DNA of 64,000 nucleotides from Dugong dugon (GCA_030035585.1 CM057462.1:118353234-118417233), one strand, 5' to 3'; positions 23,201-33,113 are shown, numbered from the stretch's first letter. Notes: a model not told the origin generated them from the letters alone. Program-made: numbers and translations.

Positions 23201-26200
23201 TCCTAACTATATACTTCCTATTTCTCTTTCCTCCCCTCAAATTTCTCCTTCACACATCTATCAGATCTTCCAATTTTTTTTACGAGAAACTGGATTTATT
23301 GGAGTGTTATGTGAACTCTCCTAATGTTGATTAATTAAAAGTTAAAGGACTATGTTCCTGGAGGAGATAACCCCTGACATAAAAGGAAAATGTTCCTCAA
23401 TCGTGGCAGAATAGAAGTTAACAGTATGGTTCTGGAGTCAGACAAACCTCAGTTCAAATCCTGAATATGCCACGTACTCCTGTGAGAACTGGGACAAGTT
23501 ACTTCATCAGATTCCTTATTGATAAAGTGATGATAAATATTTATCTGATGGGACCTCTAGAAAGATTATACGGGACAATGCATGTAAGAGGTTTGGCACA
23601 GTCTCTAGTACAAAGTAAATGTTCAATTAATAATAGCTATTTTATCATGGCAGACAAAACTCTCTATAATATGGCTTTACCTACCTTTCCAGCTTAATCT
23701 ATCCCCATCTCTGTCTGTCCTGGAACTTTACGCTCCACCTGTAACTGTGGTTTGTTACTATTATCTCTTTATGTTACCTTTGCCTTTTCTTTTTCTCAGA
23801 CCCCAACCCCTATTCATCCTTTAAGATTCAACTCGGTGGTGATCTCCTCCAGGAAGCTTTATCTAACCTTCACAGGATGAGTCAGGCACCTCTCCCTTCT
23901 GTCCGCGCAGCACCCTATACATACGTCTATTGTTTCACTTGTCTATATAGCAGGAATCTGTGTCCTCCACTTTATTTCCACGCATCTCCATTTTGCCCCA
24001 CTACTCAAAGTCACCAATGACCTCCTTACTGTCAAATCTGATACTTTTCCATCTTCATATTACTTGACTTCTCAACAGTAACGGACACAGCTGATCACTC
24101 CCTCTTTGAAACACTTTTTTTTTTTTTTTTTGCCTATATGAATATCACACTCCTGGCTTTCTTTCCTTCTCTGTGGCTATTTCTTCTCAATCACGTATCA
24201 AAACTCTTCTATAATCTCCTTTTCTCACTGATCTTGACTTGTACATCTAATTTGTGATGTGACATTTCCACTTACTAATCTAATTCCACTCTTCCTCAAC
24301 TCCCACATTTAGTCCATCGTCAAGTCCCATCATTTCTATTTCAAAAAATGCATCTGGAATTCTCCTGCTCCATCCATCCCCACTACCCTGACTCTGATCC
24401 AAATCATCATCATGTCTCATCTATATAAATTCCAAGAGTCTCCTTACTCATTTCCCTGTTCTCACTCCTGCTCCCATCAATTGATGACCATAGGCAGAGG
24501 GATCTTTAAAACTACATAATTCTTCAGTACGTTCCCACTACACTTGGTGTCATGGATTGAATTGTGTCCCCCCAAAATATGTGTCAACTTGACTAGGCCA
24601 TGATTCCCAGTATTGTGTGACTGTCCACCACTTTGTCATCTGATGGGATTTTCCTATGTGTTGTAAATCCAACCTCTATGATGTTAATGAGGTGGGATTA
24701 TCAGCCATTATGTTAATGAGGCAGGACTCAATCTAAAAGATTAAGTTGTGTCTTAAGTCAATCTCTTTTGAGATATAAGAGAGAGAAGCAAGAGGAGAGA
24801 CATGGGACCTCACACCACCAAGAAACAAAAGCCAGGAGAATGGTGTGTCCTTTGGACTCAGGGTCCCTGCACCGAGAAGCTCCTAGTCCAGGGGAAGAGT
24901 GATGACAAGGACCTTCCTCCAGAGCCAAAAGAGAGAAAGCCTTCCCCTGGAGCTGATGCCCTGAATTTGGACTTCTAACTTAAGACTGTGAGAAAATAAA
25001 CTTCTGTTTGTTGAAGCCATCCACTGGTAGTATTTCTGTTATAGCAGCACTGGATAACTAAGACACATGGGAAAAACCCAAATCCTTTACTACCTATCAT
25101 CTTTAAGGCCCTTCATGATTTGGTTCACGCCCGCCTTCCTAACTTCACATCAGGCTACCCTCTGCCTTCTCCCAATTTGCTGAAGTCACCAAGCTCTTTA
25201 CAAATTCTTTTCTGTCTAGAACGGTCTTCCCTCGGCAATGTTACATCCTTCAGGAATCACTTTAAATGTAACTTTCTCTGACCATCCTATCCCAGGTAGA
25301 CTTCTGTGGTTATTATCTCAGCACCTGCCTCCTTCGTAATACTCATCATAACTTGTAATTATACATAGTTGTTTTTAACCACAATGACCTGTAAGTTTGA
25401 ACCATGCAAGAACCAGGTATGTTTTGTTCAATACTGTATACCATGCACTTAGCAGAGTGCTAAGTAGACAGTGGTTTGGATGAATGTAAAATCCAATGCA
25501 CTTATCATTTTATATCGATCTCCCTTGCCCCAAGAAACTGAGCTCTTTGTCAAAATAGGAGTGTGTCTTGGTTTTTATTTCTGAACTGTTAGAACCGACT
25601 ACATTATCAGCCTCATAGTAATATGTAATCCGTATTTATAAAACAACTAAATTCAACCAAAAAGATGAGGTAAACAACTAGATTGGGGTAGGGGGAGTAT
25701 AGTGAAAAAAGTGGGAGTTTCCAGGAAGATGGATGGTGGTACACCATTCAGGAAGACAGAGGATACAGCAGAAACAGCAAGCAGCTTTGGAGGAAGGATG
25801 ATATAAAGTTCAACTGTAGACAAAGTGAGAACTCTGCAGTATATAAAAGGAGATACCAGTACATATTTGATAATATGGGTCTAGAGGTAAAACAGGAGCA
25901 AATTCAAATATGTAGATGGTAATTAGAAAACTTTTAAGGTCACAAACCCCGTCTGAAAATATTATATGGAAAAAATCTCTAAGAATAAAAATGTGCACAC
26001 ACATTTTTTTCCACAGACCTCCTGAAACCCATCCATGGTTTCACTAGGGTTATGAATTTCTGATACAGACGTTAAGTTGAAATAATGGAGATGGATAACG
26101 TTAATGAATGAACAGAGAATACAAAAGCCCGGAAGCCACTCTTCCTATGCGTTTTTGTGCACAGGTCTCATCTCCTCCTACTTGTAACCTCTTAGAGTCT

Positions 26201-27724
26201 GTTTCATCACCTGTAAAATGGGAATAACAATTATCTCCCTCAGAAGTTGTTATAAAGATTAAACGGGAACTCTGTAAATTGTGTGGCACACCATCTGGAA
26301 CATCTAGCTCTTGAAGTGGTTTTTCTTGAATAAGACAACACTCTTTTATTCTACACCCGTTGCTGTCAAGTCGATTCCGACTCAGAGTGACCCTATAGGA
26401 CAGAGCAGAACTGCCTCATAGGGTGTTGAAGGAGCAGTTGGTGGATTCGAACTGCCTACTTTGTGGTTAGCAGGCAAGCTCTTAACCACTGGGCTACCAG
26501 GACTCCCATTTATTCTACAGTAGTCATCAATGTCCCAGTCTTATTTCAACTAGATTGTAAACGAGGAACCTGATGTTCATCTTTTGTATCCTTCCAGGGC
26601 TAAGAACAGTACTTTGCACATTATTAAGTGCTCCATAAATATCTGTTGAATGAGGAAACTAAGGCCCAAGTTCCAGTCATACAGTTTAATTCCCAGCTTC
26701 CTTTTGTTAATGAGTCATACCAGTTATAATCACGAGTACAGTATAATAAATAGTACAGGGAAGAGAAGGAGACAGTTGAAGTAGATGAACATTAAAAAAG
26801 CTCCTGTGTTTTCCAACTCCCAAAAATTATTTTGTAAAGTACTGCAATGTCAAACCAAAACACACTTCATGTTGTTTGTTTTTCATTTGAATATAAAGTA
26901 TTTTAGTGGTACTCCTATGTCTCACATGGCAAAGCAAGTAACCAAAATTAAAGGAAAAAGAGAAACAAATCATGTCAACAAAGCCATGCTTTATAAAACA
27001 CTATTAAGGCTTGTGCAGTTCTGTAGCTGCTATGCAGAAGAGTATAATTTAGCTAATGAATATCTCCAACGTTTACCTGTAAATTAATTCTCAGCTACAA
27101 GTATTCAAGCCGCCCCCCCCCCATTTAAATATGTGGGCGTTCGTTTACTAGGGGAATTCCAGTTGGTGCTTTCAGCTGTTGAGCTTCCCCCAGTCCCTTT
27201 GCCAAGAGTTTCACCGTTCGCTCCACTGTCTGGGATCCTCCTTTACTGGTCGAGCTTTTGCTCTGGGTTGGGTCAGCAGCCTCAGTCTGACTCAGGGATG
27301 AATCTGAGCCACTGATGCCTAACAACGCAACTCCAAGAGTGCAGCGGGGGTAAAATCGAGTGGGAATGGGTGAGGAGTGGGCAAGAAGCTGCGAAGAAAC
27401 GCTGCCCTGGACAAGGTCTGAGAAACCAAAGTCCTGTGTTTAGTGATTTCAAAACGTGGATTAACAGGTCCTAAGGGATCACTTTCACCAAGGTCCCTCG
27501 GATGCAAGGCTCGCCGCGGTCCTCCTGTGCTCAGACCTTCCGCCCTCTAGCCCGGAGGCTCCACCTCGTCCTCGGACTCGGGTTTCCGTTTCCCTCTCCC
27601 GAGGGCGGCAGCCCGCCCCGCCCACCCCCGGCCCTCGGCAGCGACTGGGCAAGGTGGTGCTACTCACATCCTTTTTTACTTCAGTCAGGTCCTCCTCGGT
27701 GAGGGACGGCGCGGTGGGCTCCAT
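16848..27724 (-). CDS. BCL10: BCL10 (B-cell lymphoma/leukemia 10), CARD adaptor; intact three-exon gene
   Basis: The joined exons (57 + 289 + 356 bases) give 702 bases, that is 233 codons plus TGA, the same length as the human protein. The N-terminal half is a CARD (about residues 13-101), including Leu41, whose homologous position is essential for CARD filament formation in human. Thr81 and Ser85 are also present. A Ser/Thr-rich tail (about 117-233) ends in a Ser-Gln-Gln. BCL10 is a cytosolic adaptor: activated CARMA-type scaffolds nucleate its CARD filaments, which recruit MALT1 through the segment just after the CARD and switch on IKK/NF-kB after antigen- or lectin-receptor signalling. Both introns have GT-AG ends and no frame is broken. 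Intron 1 (about 7.1 kb) and intron 2 (about 3.0 kb) are full of repeats. Identification rests on recognising the protein; the exon joins were worked out by hand. Confidence 0.97.
17620..17900 (+). mobile_element. old L1 3'-UTR fragment
   Basis: It is the reverse complement of the L1 3'-UTR type seen at 58617-58990 (shared segments such as TTAGCTTAACCAGTA and AACAGCAACTCAAAA). It has no coding content and lies in BCL10 intron 2, in the opposite orientation to the gene. Confidence 0.65.
18030..18185. repeat. ancient mammalian repeat (MIR/L3-like)
   Basis: A degenerate stretch with the pattern 'gagatgagaaaattgaggcac' and 'actagaacccaggt', typical of old mammalian SINE/LINE relics. The exact family is uncertain. 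Confidence 0.4.
18640..19299. mobile_element. pogo/Tigger-like DNA transposon in BCL10 intron 2
   Basis: Inverted ends TAGGTAGTCCCCGACTTAC and (inverted right end) CAGGTAGTCCCCGTCTTGC, each next to a TA, define 660 bp. The interior (about 18730-19060) looks like a remnant of the transposase gene of a larger element, without a usable frame. Internal deletion derivatives of this sort move with enzymes supplied by full copies. Confidence 0.8.
19876..20077 (-). mobile_element. AfroSINE in BCL10 intron 2
   Basis: The long form of the SINE, with the extra middle block (tgtaatctttacaggagcag). A short direct repeat GTAATG lies at each side. Its right end is about 170 bases from the donor of exon 2, so it sits close to the splice site but outside it. 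Confidence 0.9.
20246..20534 (-). CDS. BCL10: BCL10 coding exon 2 (codons 20-116, rest of CARD)
   Basis: The acceptor AG is at 20536-20535 and the donor GTAAG at 20245-20241. The exon carries 96 complete codons plus the first base of codon 116. It encodes the six-helix CARD core, starting Ala-Leu-Glu-Asn-Leu and ending near Glu-Tyr-Leu-Lys. Leu41, Thr81 and Ser85 fall here. The base composition matches an ordinary coding exon and there are no stops. Confidence 0.96.
21058..21101. repeat. (GT)n/(GA)n simple repeat
   Basis: An alternating GT, GA and CG dinucleotide tract in BCL10 intron 1. Confidence 0.8.
21183..21386 (-). mobile_element. AfroSINE in BCL10 intron 1
   Basis: A long-form copy. 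The head (right end: gagccctggtggcacagtgg) and the tail with GTCGACTCC are both well preserved, so it is a relatively young copy. Confidence 0.93.
21548..21747 (+). mobile_element. AfroSINE, diverged, BCL10 intron 1
   Basis: Head, middle and tail are all recognisable (ggttggcagtttgaaccc; gttggaatcgactcaatgg). It has more substitutions than the neighbouring copy at 21183 and the opposite orientation. Confidence 0.85.
21830..22425 (-). mobile_element. L2 LINE fragment
   Basis: It begins with the reverse of the L2 3' end (attcactcatttatttattcacc) and continues through the degenerate reverse complement of the L2 ORF. There is no open frame. Confidence 0.6.
22430..23290 (+). mobile_element. L2 LINE fragment split by a tRNA-Gly SINE
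   Basis: The sense-strand L2 C-terminal coding region is recognisable by composition and phrases such as atgtccaaaaccaaact and gtggactattaccaacagac. The SINE at 22796-23134 separates two collinear parts. Confidence 0.6.
22796..23134 (+). mobile_element. tRNA-Gly-headed SINE with RTE-like tail
   Basis: The first about 72 bases (22798-22869) read as a diverged tRNA-Gly with A box (tggttcagcgg) and B box (ggtttgattcc). A tail of about 260 bases with 'aaaaccctatgaatcac' and 'aggtcaccatgagc' follows, resembling RTE-mobilised SINE tails. The flanking duplication is TTCACGTAC / TTCAGGTAC (22787-22795, 23135-23143). It is a different family from the AfroSINE. Confidence 0.8.
23403..23640 (+). mobile_element. 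MIR SINE
   Basis: It shows the MIR core order: 'gttctggagtcagacaaacctcagttcaaatcc', then the 'gggacaagttacttca' core, then 'aatgcatgtaagaggtttggcacag' and 'aaatgttcaattaataatag'. Confidence 0.85.
23690..25490 (+). mobile_element. L2 LINE fragments, interrupted by a MaLR-like LTR
   Basis: The piece before 24548 and the piece after 25065 are consecutive parts of the L2 ORF C-terminus and 3' UTR. The 3' end is seen at about 25430-25480 (cacttagcagagtgctaagtag). It is heavily decayed, with possible internal duplication. Confidence 0.6.
24548..25065 (+). mobile_element. MaLR-like (MLT1/MST type) solo LTR
   Basis: 518 bp, starting TGTCATGGATTGAATTGTG and ending ACTAAGACA, with AATAAA near the 3' end (aaaataaacttctg). 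The 5-bp flanks CTTGG / CATGG match at four of five positions, and it interrupts an L2. It is the first of six copies of this family in the window. Confidence 0.75.
26185..26300 (+). mobile_element. MIR SINE fragment
   Basis: It shows 'gtttcatcacctgtaaaatgg' followed by 'tataaagattaaacggga', the MIR 3' half. Confidence 0.7.
26356..26508 (-). mobile_element. AfroSINE in BCL10 intron 1
   Basis: Flanked by the perfect 11-bp duplication TTTATTCTACA at 26345-26355 and 26509-26519. A short-form copy. Confidence 0.95.
26535..26655 (+). mobile_element. L2 LINE 3' end
   Basis: It shows 'ctagattgtaaacgagg' through 'taaatatctgttgaatga', the usual last about 100 bases of L2. Confidence 0.75.
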
Positions 27725-28200
27725 GGCAAAGGCAGGAGATGGCGCTTCTTCCGGGTCCGGAGCTTGGGCCGCGCCGCCCCGCCCAGCCTAGGGGCTTCGG
27801 CCTCCGGGTCACGGGGGAGAAAGGGAGGCGGAGCAGGTGAGGAAGAAAGGGGTCGCCCCCTTCAAAATCCAAGCAGTTCGGGGGTCAAACCTTAGCGCTT
27901 CCGGCTCCGCCTCTGCGGTCTACGGCGCTTCAGACTCAAACGCGTCGCGACGCCAAGGTGTAAGTCAACTTCATTTGCGCCCCAAGAGGCTTACGCGCAG
28001 GCACCCCGGTGAGGCTGGTCCTTCGGTTGAGCCCGCCCCATTACTGCTGCAGCCAATCAGTCCCAGCATGCGGACCACTCCTGTTCCCGCCCCCCGGCTG
28101 GAGCCTTTCAGGAGTAGCTCCGCCTTCAACGGACGTCACCTCAGGCCACACCTCCTCAGGTCGTTTGCATGTGGCCGCAGGTTGGCCTTTTGGTAAGGAA
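27490..28200. promoter_or_regulatory. CpG island covering BCL10 promoter, 5' UTR and first exon
   Basis: This is the most GC- and CpG-rich stretch of the window, embedded in AT-rich DNA. It contains Sp1-type GC boxes (for example around 27612-27625 and 27768-27785), a CCAAT box at 28053-28057 and a CRE-like GACGTCAC at 28132-28139. The BCL10 ATG lies inside it at 27722-27724. No transposon is recognisable between about 27300 and 28380, as expected for a protected housekeeping-type promoter. The transcription start cannot be fixed from sequence. A divergent noncoding transcript toward higher coordinates is possible but not demonstrated. Confidence 0.8.
27668..27724 (-). CDS. BCL10: BCL10 coding exon 1 (codons 1-19)
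   Basis: The ATG at 27722-27724 opens the BCL10 N-terminus MEPTAPSLTEEDL and the start of the CARD. The exon ends after the codon for Asp19, followed by the donor GTGAGT read at 27667-27662. It lies inside the CpG island, so the 5' UTR and promoter must be immediately above 27724. Confidence 0.95.
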
Positions 28201-28386
28201 TCATTTCTGTGGGTGTGGCGCGTCGCTGCTCAGCCGAGCAGTACGCCCCACATTCGCAGACTGCCAGTTTTGGTGGAGTCCTGTGAAATCTCGGCTGTAC
28301 CGTTGGGTTCATCGTCTTTTCCCAGACTGTCATACCATTTCCTGTTGCTGGGTTTGCCCACTTTAAGTTGTTAAATTATTTGGTCA

Positions 28387-28412
28387 CATACACACATATG
28401 CACACACACAGC
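28387..28412. repeat. (CA)n-rich tract
   Basis: An imperfect CA/TA dinucleotide run at the outer edge of the BCL10 promoter region. Confidence 0.7.
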
Positions 28413-28529
28413 GTAAATGCAGTATTAAAGAAATTTTTGAAAGAGGAAAAGAAACCACAATCTACAGGCCCACCACTTTAACACCCCATTTACTGTTAAT
28501 ATACTTTTTTGGTCACTGTTTATAAACAT

Positions 28530-29150
28530 TCTCTTCATAGATTGATCTGTTGAACGGAGATATACCTGCCTCCCAGGGCAGCTGTAAGAATTAAATGATA
28601 TAGGCAGGGCTTCAAACTGGTTCTAACCGGTTCAGTCATGGCCAATGAAGAGAAATGTGAACAGATCCGAATTTTTTAAATTAGAGTGATCCAGAACCAT
28701 AAGCGGAATGGGAAGTTACGGGTCAAAGCCCTGGAATGGGAGACTCGGAAGAGGTGTAGTGAACCCTTTCAGGAGCCTGATGCATGAGATGGGGTTATTG
28801 CCAGGACCGAAGAGAGCCACACATATTCAAAGCGGTGGGGTTACCGCCATCTTTGAGCCGGGCACCACCGTTTCTGACTGCACAAAAATCGGAAGGGCAA
28901 GAAATTTGGTTGCTACGCAACGTATAAGCTTCCCTTGTTTTCTAAGAGGGAGATTAAGTTTCTAGGAGGGCTTCAATTTTTAATTTTTCCCATTCCAGTT
29001 AACCCAATTTTTAAAAATTCAGGGCTGTTTGGGTGTTGCTTCCTCAGCCATGATTGAACAGTGAAGAACCAGTTCAAAGCTCTGGATACAGGTAAGGCTC
29101 TTAGAGGTACCTGGCACACGTAAGCACTCAGTTTATTAGTATTATCTTGT
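28530..29150 (+). mobile_element. MIR SINE split by a hAT transposon
   Basis: The left part (28530-28604) and the right part (29085-29150: taaggctcttagaggtacctggcacacg) are collinear MIR halves. Removing the hAT element restores one MIR. Confidence 0.7.
28605..29084. mobile_element. non-autonomous hAT-type DNA transposon
   Basis: The 480 bp have inverted ends of about 45 bp (left CAGGGCTTCAAACTGGTTCT, right inverted CAGAGCTTTGAACTGGTTCT). The flanking 8-bp duplication is GATATAGG / GATACAGG (28597-28604, 29085-29092). CAGGG-type ends plus 8-bp duplication are the hAT signature. No transposase frame is present, and I do not recognise the family. Confidence 0.85.
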
Positions 29151-29336
29151 ATTACTCCAACATTTATTGAGTCCTTACTAATATATTCCAGGCATCCTGT
29201 TCTGTAAGAGTTCTCCCATTTTATTGGAGGGCACTGATTTCCCCGGTCAGTCTCTGTCCTAGTTTTCTCTAATAGTCCAGGACAACTATTCCCAGAATGG
29301 TGTTCTAACTAATAATAGAAGTTTATACAAAGCAAC

Positions 29337-29549
29337 AGAGTCCCTGGGTGGTGCAGTCCATTTATGTGCTTGGCTGCTAACTGAAAGGTTGGTGTTTCGA
29401 ATTCATCAGCTGCTCTGGAGGAGAAAGATGTGGCATTCTGCTTCAGTAAAGATTACAGCCTTGGAAACCCTATGGGGCAGTTCTATTCTATCCTATAAGG
29501 TTGCTGTGAGTCAGAATTGACTCCATGGCAATGGGTTTGGTTTTGGTTT
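29337..29549 (+). mobile_element. AfroSINE (forward copy of an inverted pair)
   Basis: A long-form copy from 'gagtccctgggtggtgcag' to 'caatgggtttggttttgg'. It abuts an inverted partial copy directly. Confidence 0.9.
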
Positions 29550-29666
29550 GGAATCTTTATGGAAGCAGACTTCCACATCTTTCTCCCATGGAGGAGCTGG
29601 TAGGTTCGAACAGCTAACCTTTCGGTTAGTGGCCCAGTGCTTAACCACTGTGCCACCAACTGCTCC
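29550..29666 (-). mobile_element. AfroSINE partial (inverted copy, tail missing)
   Basis: Head and middle are present (right end: agcagttggtggcacagtgg), but the RTE-like tail is absent. With the preceding copy it forms a tail-to-tail inverted arrangement that could fold into a hairpin in RNA. Confidence 0.85.
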
Positions 29667-29689
29667 TTTAGAATATTAGATGATAAATG

Positions 29690-30330
29690 CTAAGAAAAAA
29701 ATAAAACGGAACCAGGATGAAGCTTATGGAGTGGGAAGGTAAAATTCAAAATAGAGTGGTCAATGAAGACCTCACTGATAAGGTGAGATTTGAGTTATGG
29801 CTTGAAAGGATAAGCCATGTGGACATCTGAGAAGTCTTATGAGTAGAGGGAACAGCCAAGGAAAGGCTCCATTGTGGCTGGGATGGAGTGTGTGAGGGGT
29901 GAATAGAAGGCGATGAGGTCCTTATATGCCTTTGTGAGAATTTACTCTGGCTTTGCTCTGAGTCATATGGGTTTACTCTGAGTCAGATGGGAAGCCACTG
30001 GAGGGTTCTGAGCAGAGGAAAGACATGATCCGATTTATGATTTGAAAAGGAGCACTTTCACTGTTGTATTAAGAGAGTAGAAGGTGAAGGACGGGAGACC
30101 AGTTAAGAGCTATTATCATAATCTAGGTGCCATAATGACTTGGACCAGTGTGGTAGCAGTGAGGATGGTGAGAACATTTTGAAAAGAAGGTGGGAAGCAA
30201 CTTGATTTCATTTTGAAAGGATCATTCTGCCTGCTGAGTAGACTGTAGGATCAAGAGCAGAAGCAGAGAGACCAGCTGAATGGTCCTGCAGTGATCCAGG
30301 GAAACATGAGGGTGTCGTGACCAGCGTAGG
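29690..30330 (-). mobile_element. L2 LINE fragment
   Basis: The reverse complement of the L2 ORF region, recognisable by 'gagtcagatgggaagccactggagggttctgagcag' and 'gggagaccagttaagagctatt'. No reading frame remains. Confidence 0.6.
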
Positions 30331-30404
30331 AGCAATGGTAAGCACTTCCCCATTGTTACCTCAGTGCTAGTCCTGAATTATCATTGCTATGAAACATTTG
30401 TCCA

Positions 30405-33113
30405 GATGAAAGGGAAGGCAGGAGAGGAGAAGCTGGAGAATCGGAGACGAGCTCGAGCTGCCAGAGTAATGGAGGGGAAAGTTCCAGTCGCAGTGCTGAG
30501 AAGCCATCAGCTAAGGAAGAAGCTGGAAACTTCCCAGCAAAGCCTACAAAGATCTCCAAGTTTAGAGCTGCCATACGTAGACAACAAAGAAAGCATCAGC
30601 CATATCCATCAAACTTGGATCAAGTAAGCCTAAAAACACAGTTCCAACTCGTGCTCTAAAAATCCTTTCAGTAGCAATAGCTTTCAATGAAGATGAAGAT
30701 AGGGAACCAGAAGAAATGCCTCCAGAAGCAAAGATGAGGATGAAGAATATTGGAAGGGATACACCAACATCAGCAGGACCAAACTCCTTCAACAAAGGAA
30801 AGCATGGGTGTTCTGATAACCAGAAGCTATGGGAGTGAAATATAAAATCTCATCTTGGAAATGTCCATGACCAAGACAATTAAATGATGTGTTTTGCGAT
30901 TGGGGTGTGGAGTGAGTGTAAAATTAAAAGGAACAGTTTCCTTTTTTAAAGAATGGTATAAGACTATCTTTGGAGCCACTTTTTTTTTTTTTAAGTAAAG
31001 GTTGAGTAGTATACTAATAAATGAGAGTGTGAAGTTAGAGGTAATTTTTTATATACAGATTTCAAGACATTTGCTAATTTTGTAGTTTCATGTGATTAGT
31101 TTCCAAAGATTACAGATAATAAAGAAATCAGAAATGGTACCTTTTAAAGAATTGCGTATTTTTTTAAAACACAATTGTTAGCACATTAAGAGGGAAGCGA
31201 AAAGTTACTGTCTATTTAAACTGGTTCAAAATGCAAGCAATTACTCTCTAACTTAACTCCCTCATTATATAAACTGGCTGGCTCCCAGCAATAGCCTTAT
31301 AGAAAGGAAGTATCGTATTGGGAGGAAAAATGTTACTGGACTATTGACTGAAAGTAAATTTAGATAAAATTAAATGCAGCTGTTTTTCTCAGGGGCATTT
31401 GTTTTCTTTCAAGTCATGAAGTAGTTTCTGCTTTGCTATCAGTAGATACAGATGCTTAGTAACCATTAAAAGTAACCATTTTTTGAAATTTTATGTAAAC
31501 TGTTGAATATTTGAAATAGCTCACTTCACCTTAATGGGTCTTGTTTACCTTCGCTCGTCTTCAAAGAGCAACCATTTGCTACCAAAGTAAGTCAGTATTT
31601 TGAACTGCTTCTTTTGGTTTTTGTTACTAGCTAGTTCCTGAAATCATTTCCGCCAGAACTTGAGGAAGCTGTTTCTTTTAAAGTTCAAATCACCACCAAA
31701 AAATTTAAATGTACATATTGCTTAAATATTTGGCTGTTTTTATTTTTTAAAAAGTATGAACACCCAAAAAAGAAAATACCATATGAAAATGAGAAGTGAG
31801 AAGATGTACTTTGTCAAAGCATTTAAGTTACTAATTTGTGAGTTCCGATTTGAATTGACCTTAGTACAGGAGTTCTTACTAGTAGAATACTATGGTTTAT
31901 TTTAAGTGTATATATATTGACCAGTGGCCTCTCAAAAGCACATTTTAGATACTGAAAACAGAAAGAAAGAAAATGTATCTTCAAACAGTTGATGGACTCT
32001 CTGACCATATATACGTGGTTCTTTGTGTTGTGGGGTTTAGGGTGGTATTTTTTTTTTTTTCCCTTTTTCTTTTTTTTTGTATTTTTGTGTAGTATATGGA
32101 CTCTTTTTTTCTTAATGTGACAGTTAAACATATCTTTAAAAGCACAGTCACAAACAAAAGAAACATAAGATATAACGACTTCTTGAAAGTTCCTACAATG
32201 TTAAATTTGGAGGATGTGTCAGACTATTTTATTGGTAGTGTCTTAGGCTGGGTTCTCTAAAGAAGCAAGACCAGTAAAGCATATAAATATATATATAGAG
32301 AGAGATTTATATCAAGGAAACGGCTCACGAGGTTGTAGAGGCTAGAGCGTCCCAAGTATGTGGATCAGGATAGAGGCGTCTCCTGATTCATGTAGCTACA
32401 GGGGCTGGCGAACCGAAGGTCAGCAGGTTGGAGAGCAGGGCTCTCACTCACAGGCTGTGAAGATCAACATATCCCAAGTTTGGCAAGTAAGCTGCTAGGT
32501 CAAGTCCCAAGAACTGGCGGTCAGACAAACAGGAGCCAGCTGCAGGATCCAGAGCGAGCAAAAAGCCAGAACGTCTGCTTATATTCAGATGCAGGCCACA
32601 TGCCCAAGGAAACTCCCAACTGACTGGCTACTCACAGCAGATCCCATCATGGGAGTAATGACATAAAAACACTGAGAATCATGACCCAGCCAAGTTGACA
32701 TACAATCTTAACCATCACAGGTGGTAACTGCTTGCTGAACCCTTAATAGCTAATAATTCCAGAGAAGCAGCCTGACTGTTGTATATTCCTAATACTTTTT
32801 CTCACTGGCATTTAAGTTTAGAGTAACTCCCAAGTAAAACAGTGGAAATGTATATAGAACTGTTAGTTCTGACTTACATGATTTAATTATACCAAGATAC
32901 ATGAATTTAACTTTAACTTACTTTAATGTAGGCGAACTTTCCATTTTTATTCGTTTTACTGTTTATGTTAAAATAATAATTATCCCTCTCCTAGATATTC
33001 ATTTCTTGACCCAAGTGAAATATTTACCTAAGGTCAAGATGGGAGAGAGAAATGACTGAGATGAATGCCTTTACTAAAATACCAATAAATTGCCAAACTC
33101 AAAAAAAAAAAAA
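30405..33113 (+). pseudogene. PCNP: PCNP processed pseudogene (PEST-containing nuclear protein), split by an LTR
   Basis: An intronless copy of PCNP, a small nuclear protein with PEST signals. It starts within a few codons of the initiation codon. The conserved C-terminal half is readable (AFNEDED, then [20 protein letters not shown] and NSFNKGKHG) and ends at an equivalent stop at 30891-30893. A frameshift separates the N-terminal frame, and an Arg codon has become TGA shortly before the end. A long 3' UTR continues to AATAAA (33084-33089) and an A-run (33101-33113). The 9-bp duplication ATTTGTCCA at 30396-30404 and 33113-33121 brackets it. The LTR at 32239-32719 entered later. Confidence 0.93.
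32239..32719. mobile_element. ERVL/MaLR-like solo LTR inside the PCNP pseudogene
   Basis: 481 bp from TGTCTTAGGCTGGGTTCTC to ATCTTAACCATCACA. The flanks GGTAG / GGTGG agree at four of five positions. A TATA/GA-rich microsatellite lies near the left end (32283-32312). It is the same family as 40575-41181. The orientation is probably minus, judging from the TTTAT near the left end. Confidence 0.75.

Noticed and set aside
27837..28374. plus-strand open frames in the BCL10 promoter region
   Set aside because: High GC makes long stop-free frames likely in CpG islands. Several frames on both strands are open at once and none shows a domain. A divergent noncoding RNA remains possible.
28700..28965. 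85-codon frame in the hAT element
   Set aside because: It lies inside a short non-autonomous transposon and has no similarity to transposase that I can see.
30364..30627. 87-codon plus-strand frame as a possible new gene
   Set aside because: It is the frameshifted N-terminal part of the PCNP processed pseudogene.
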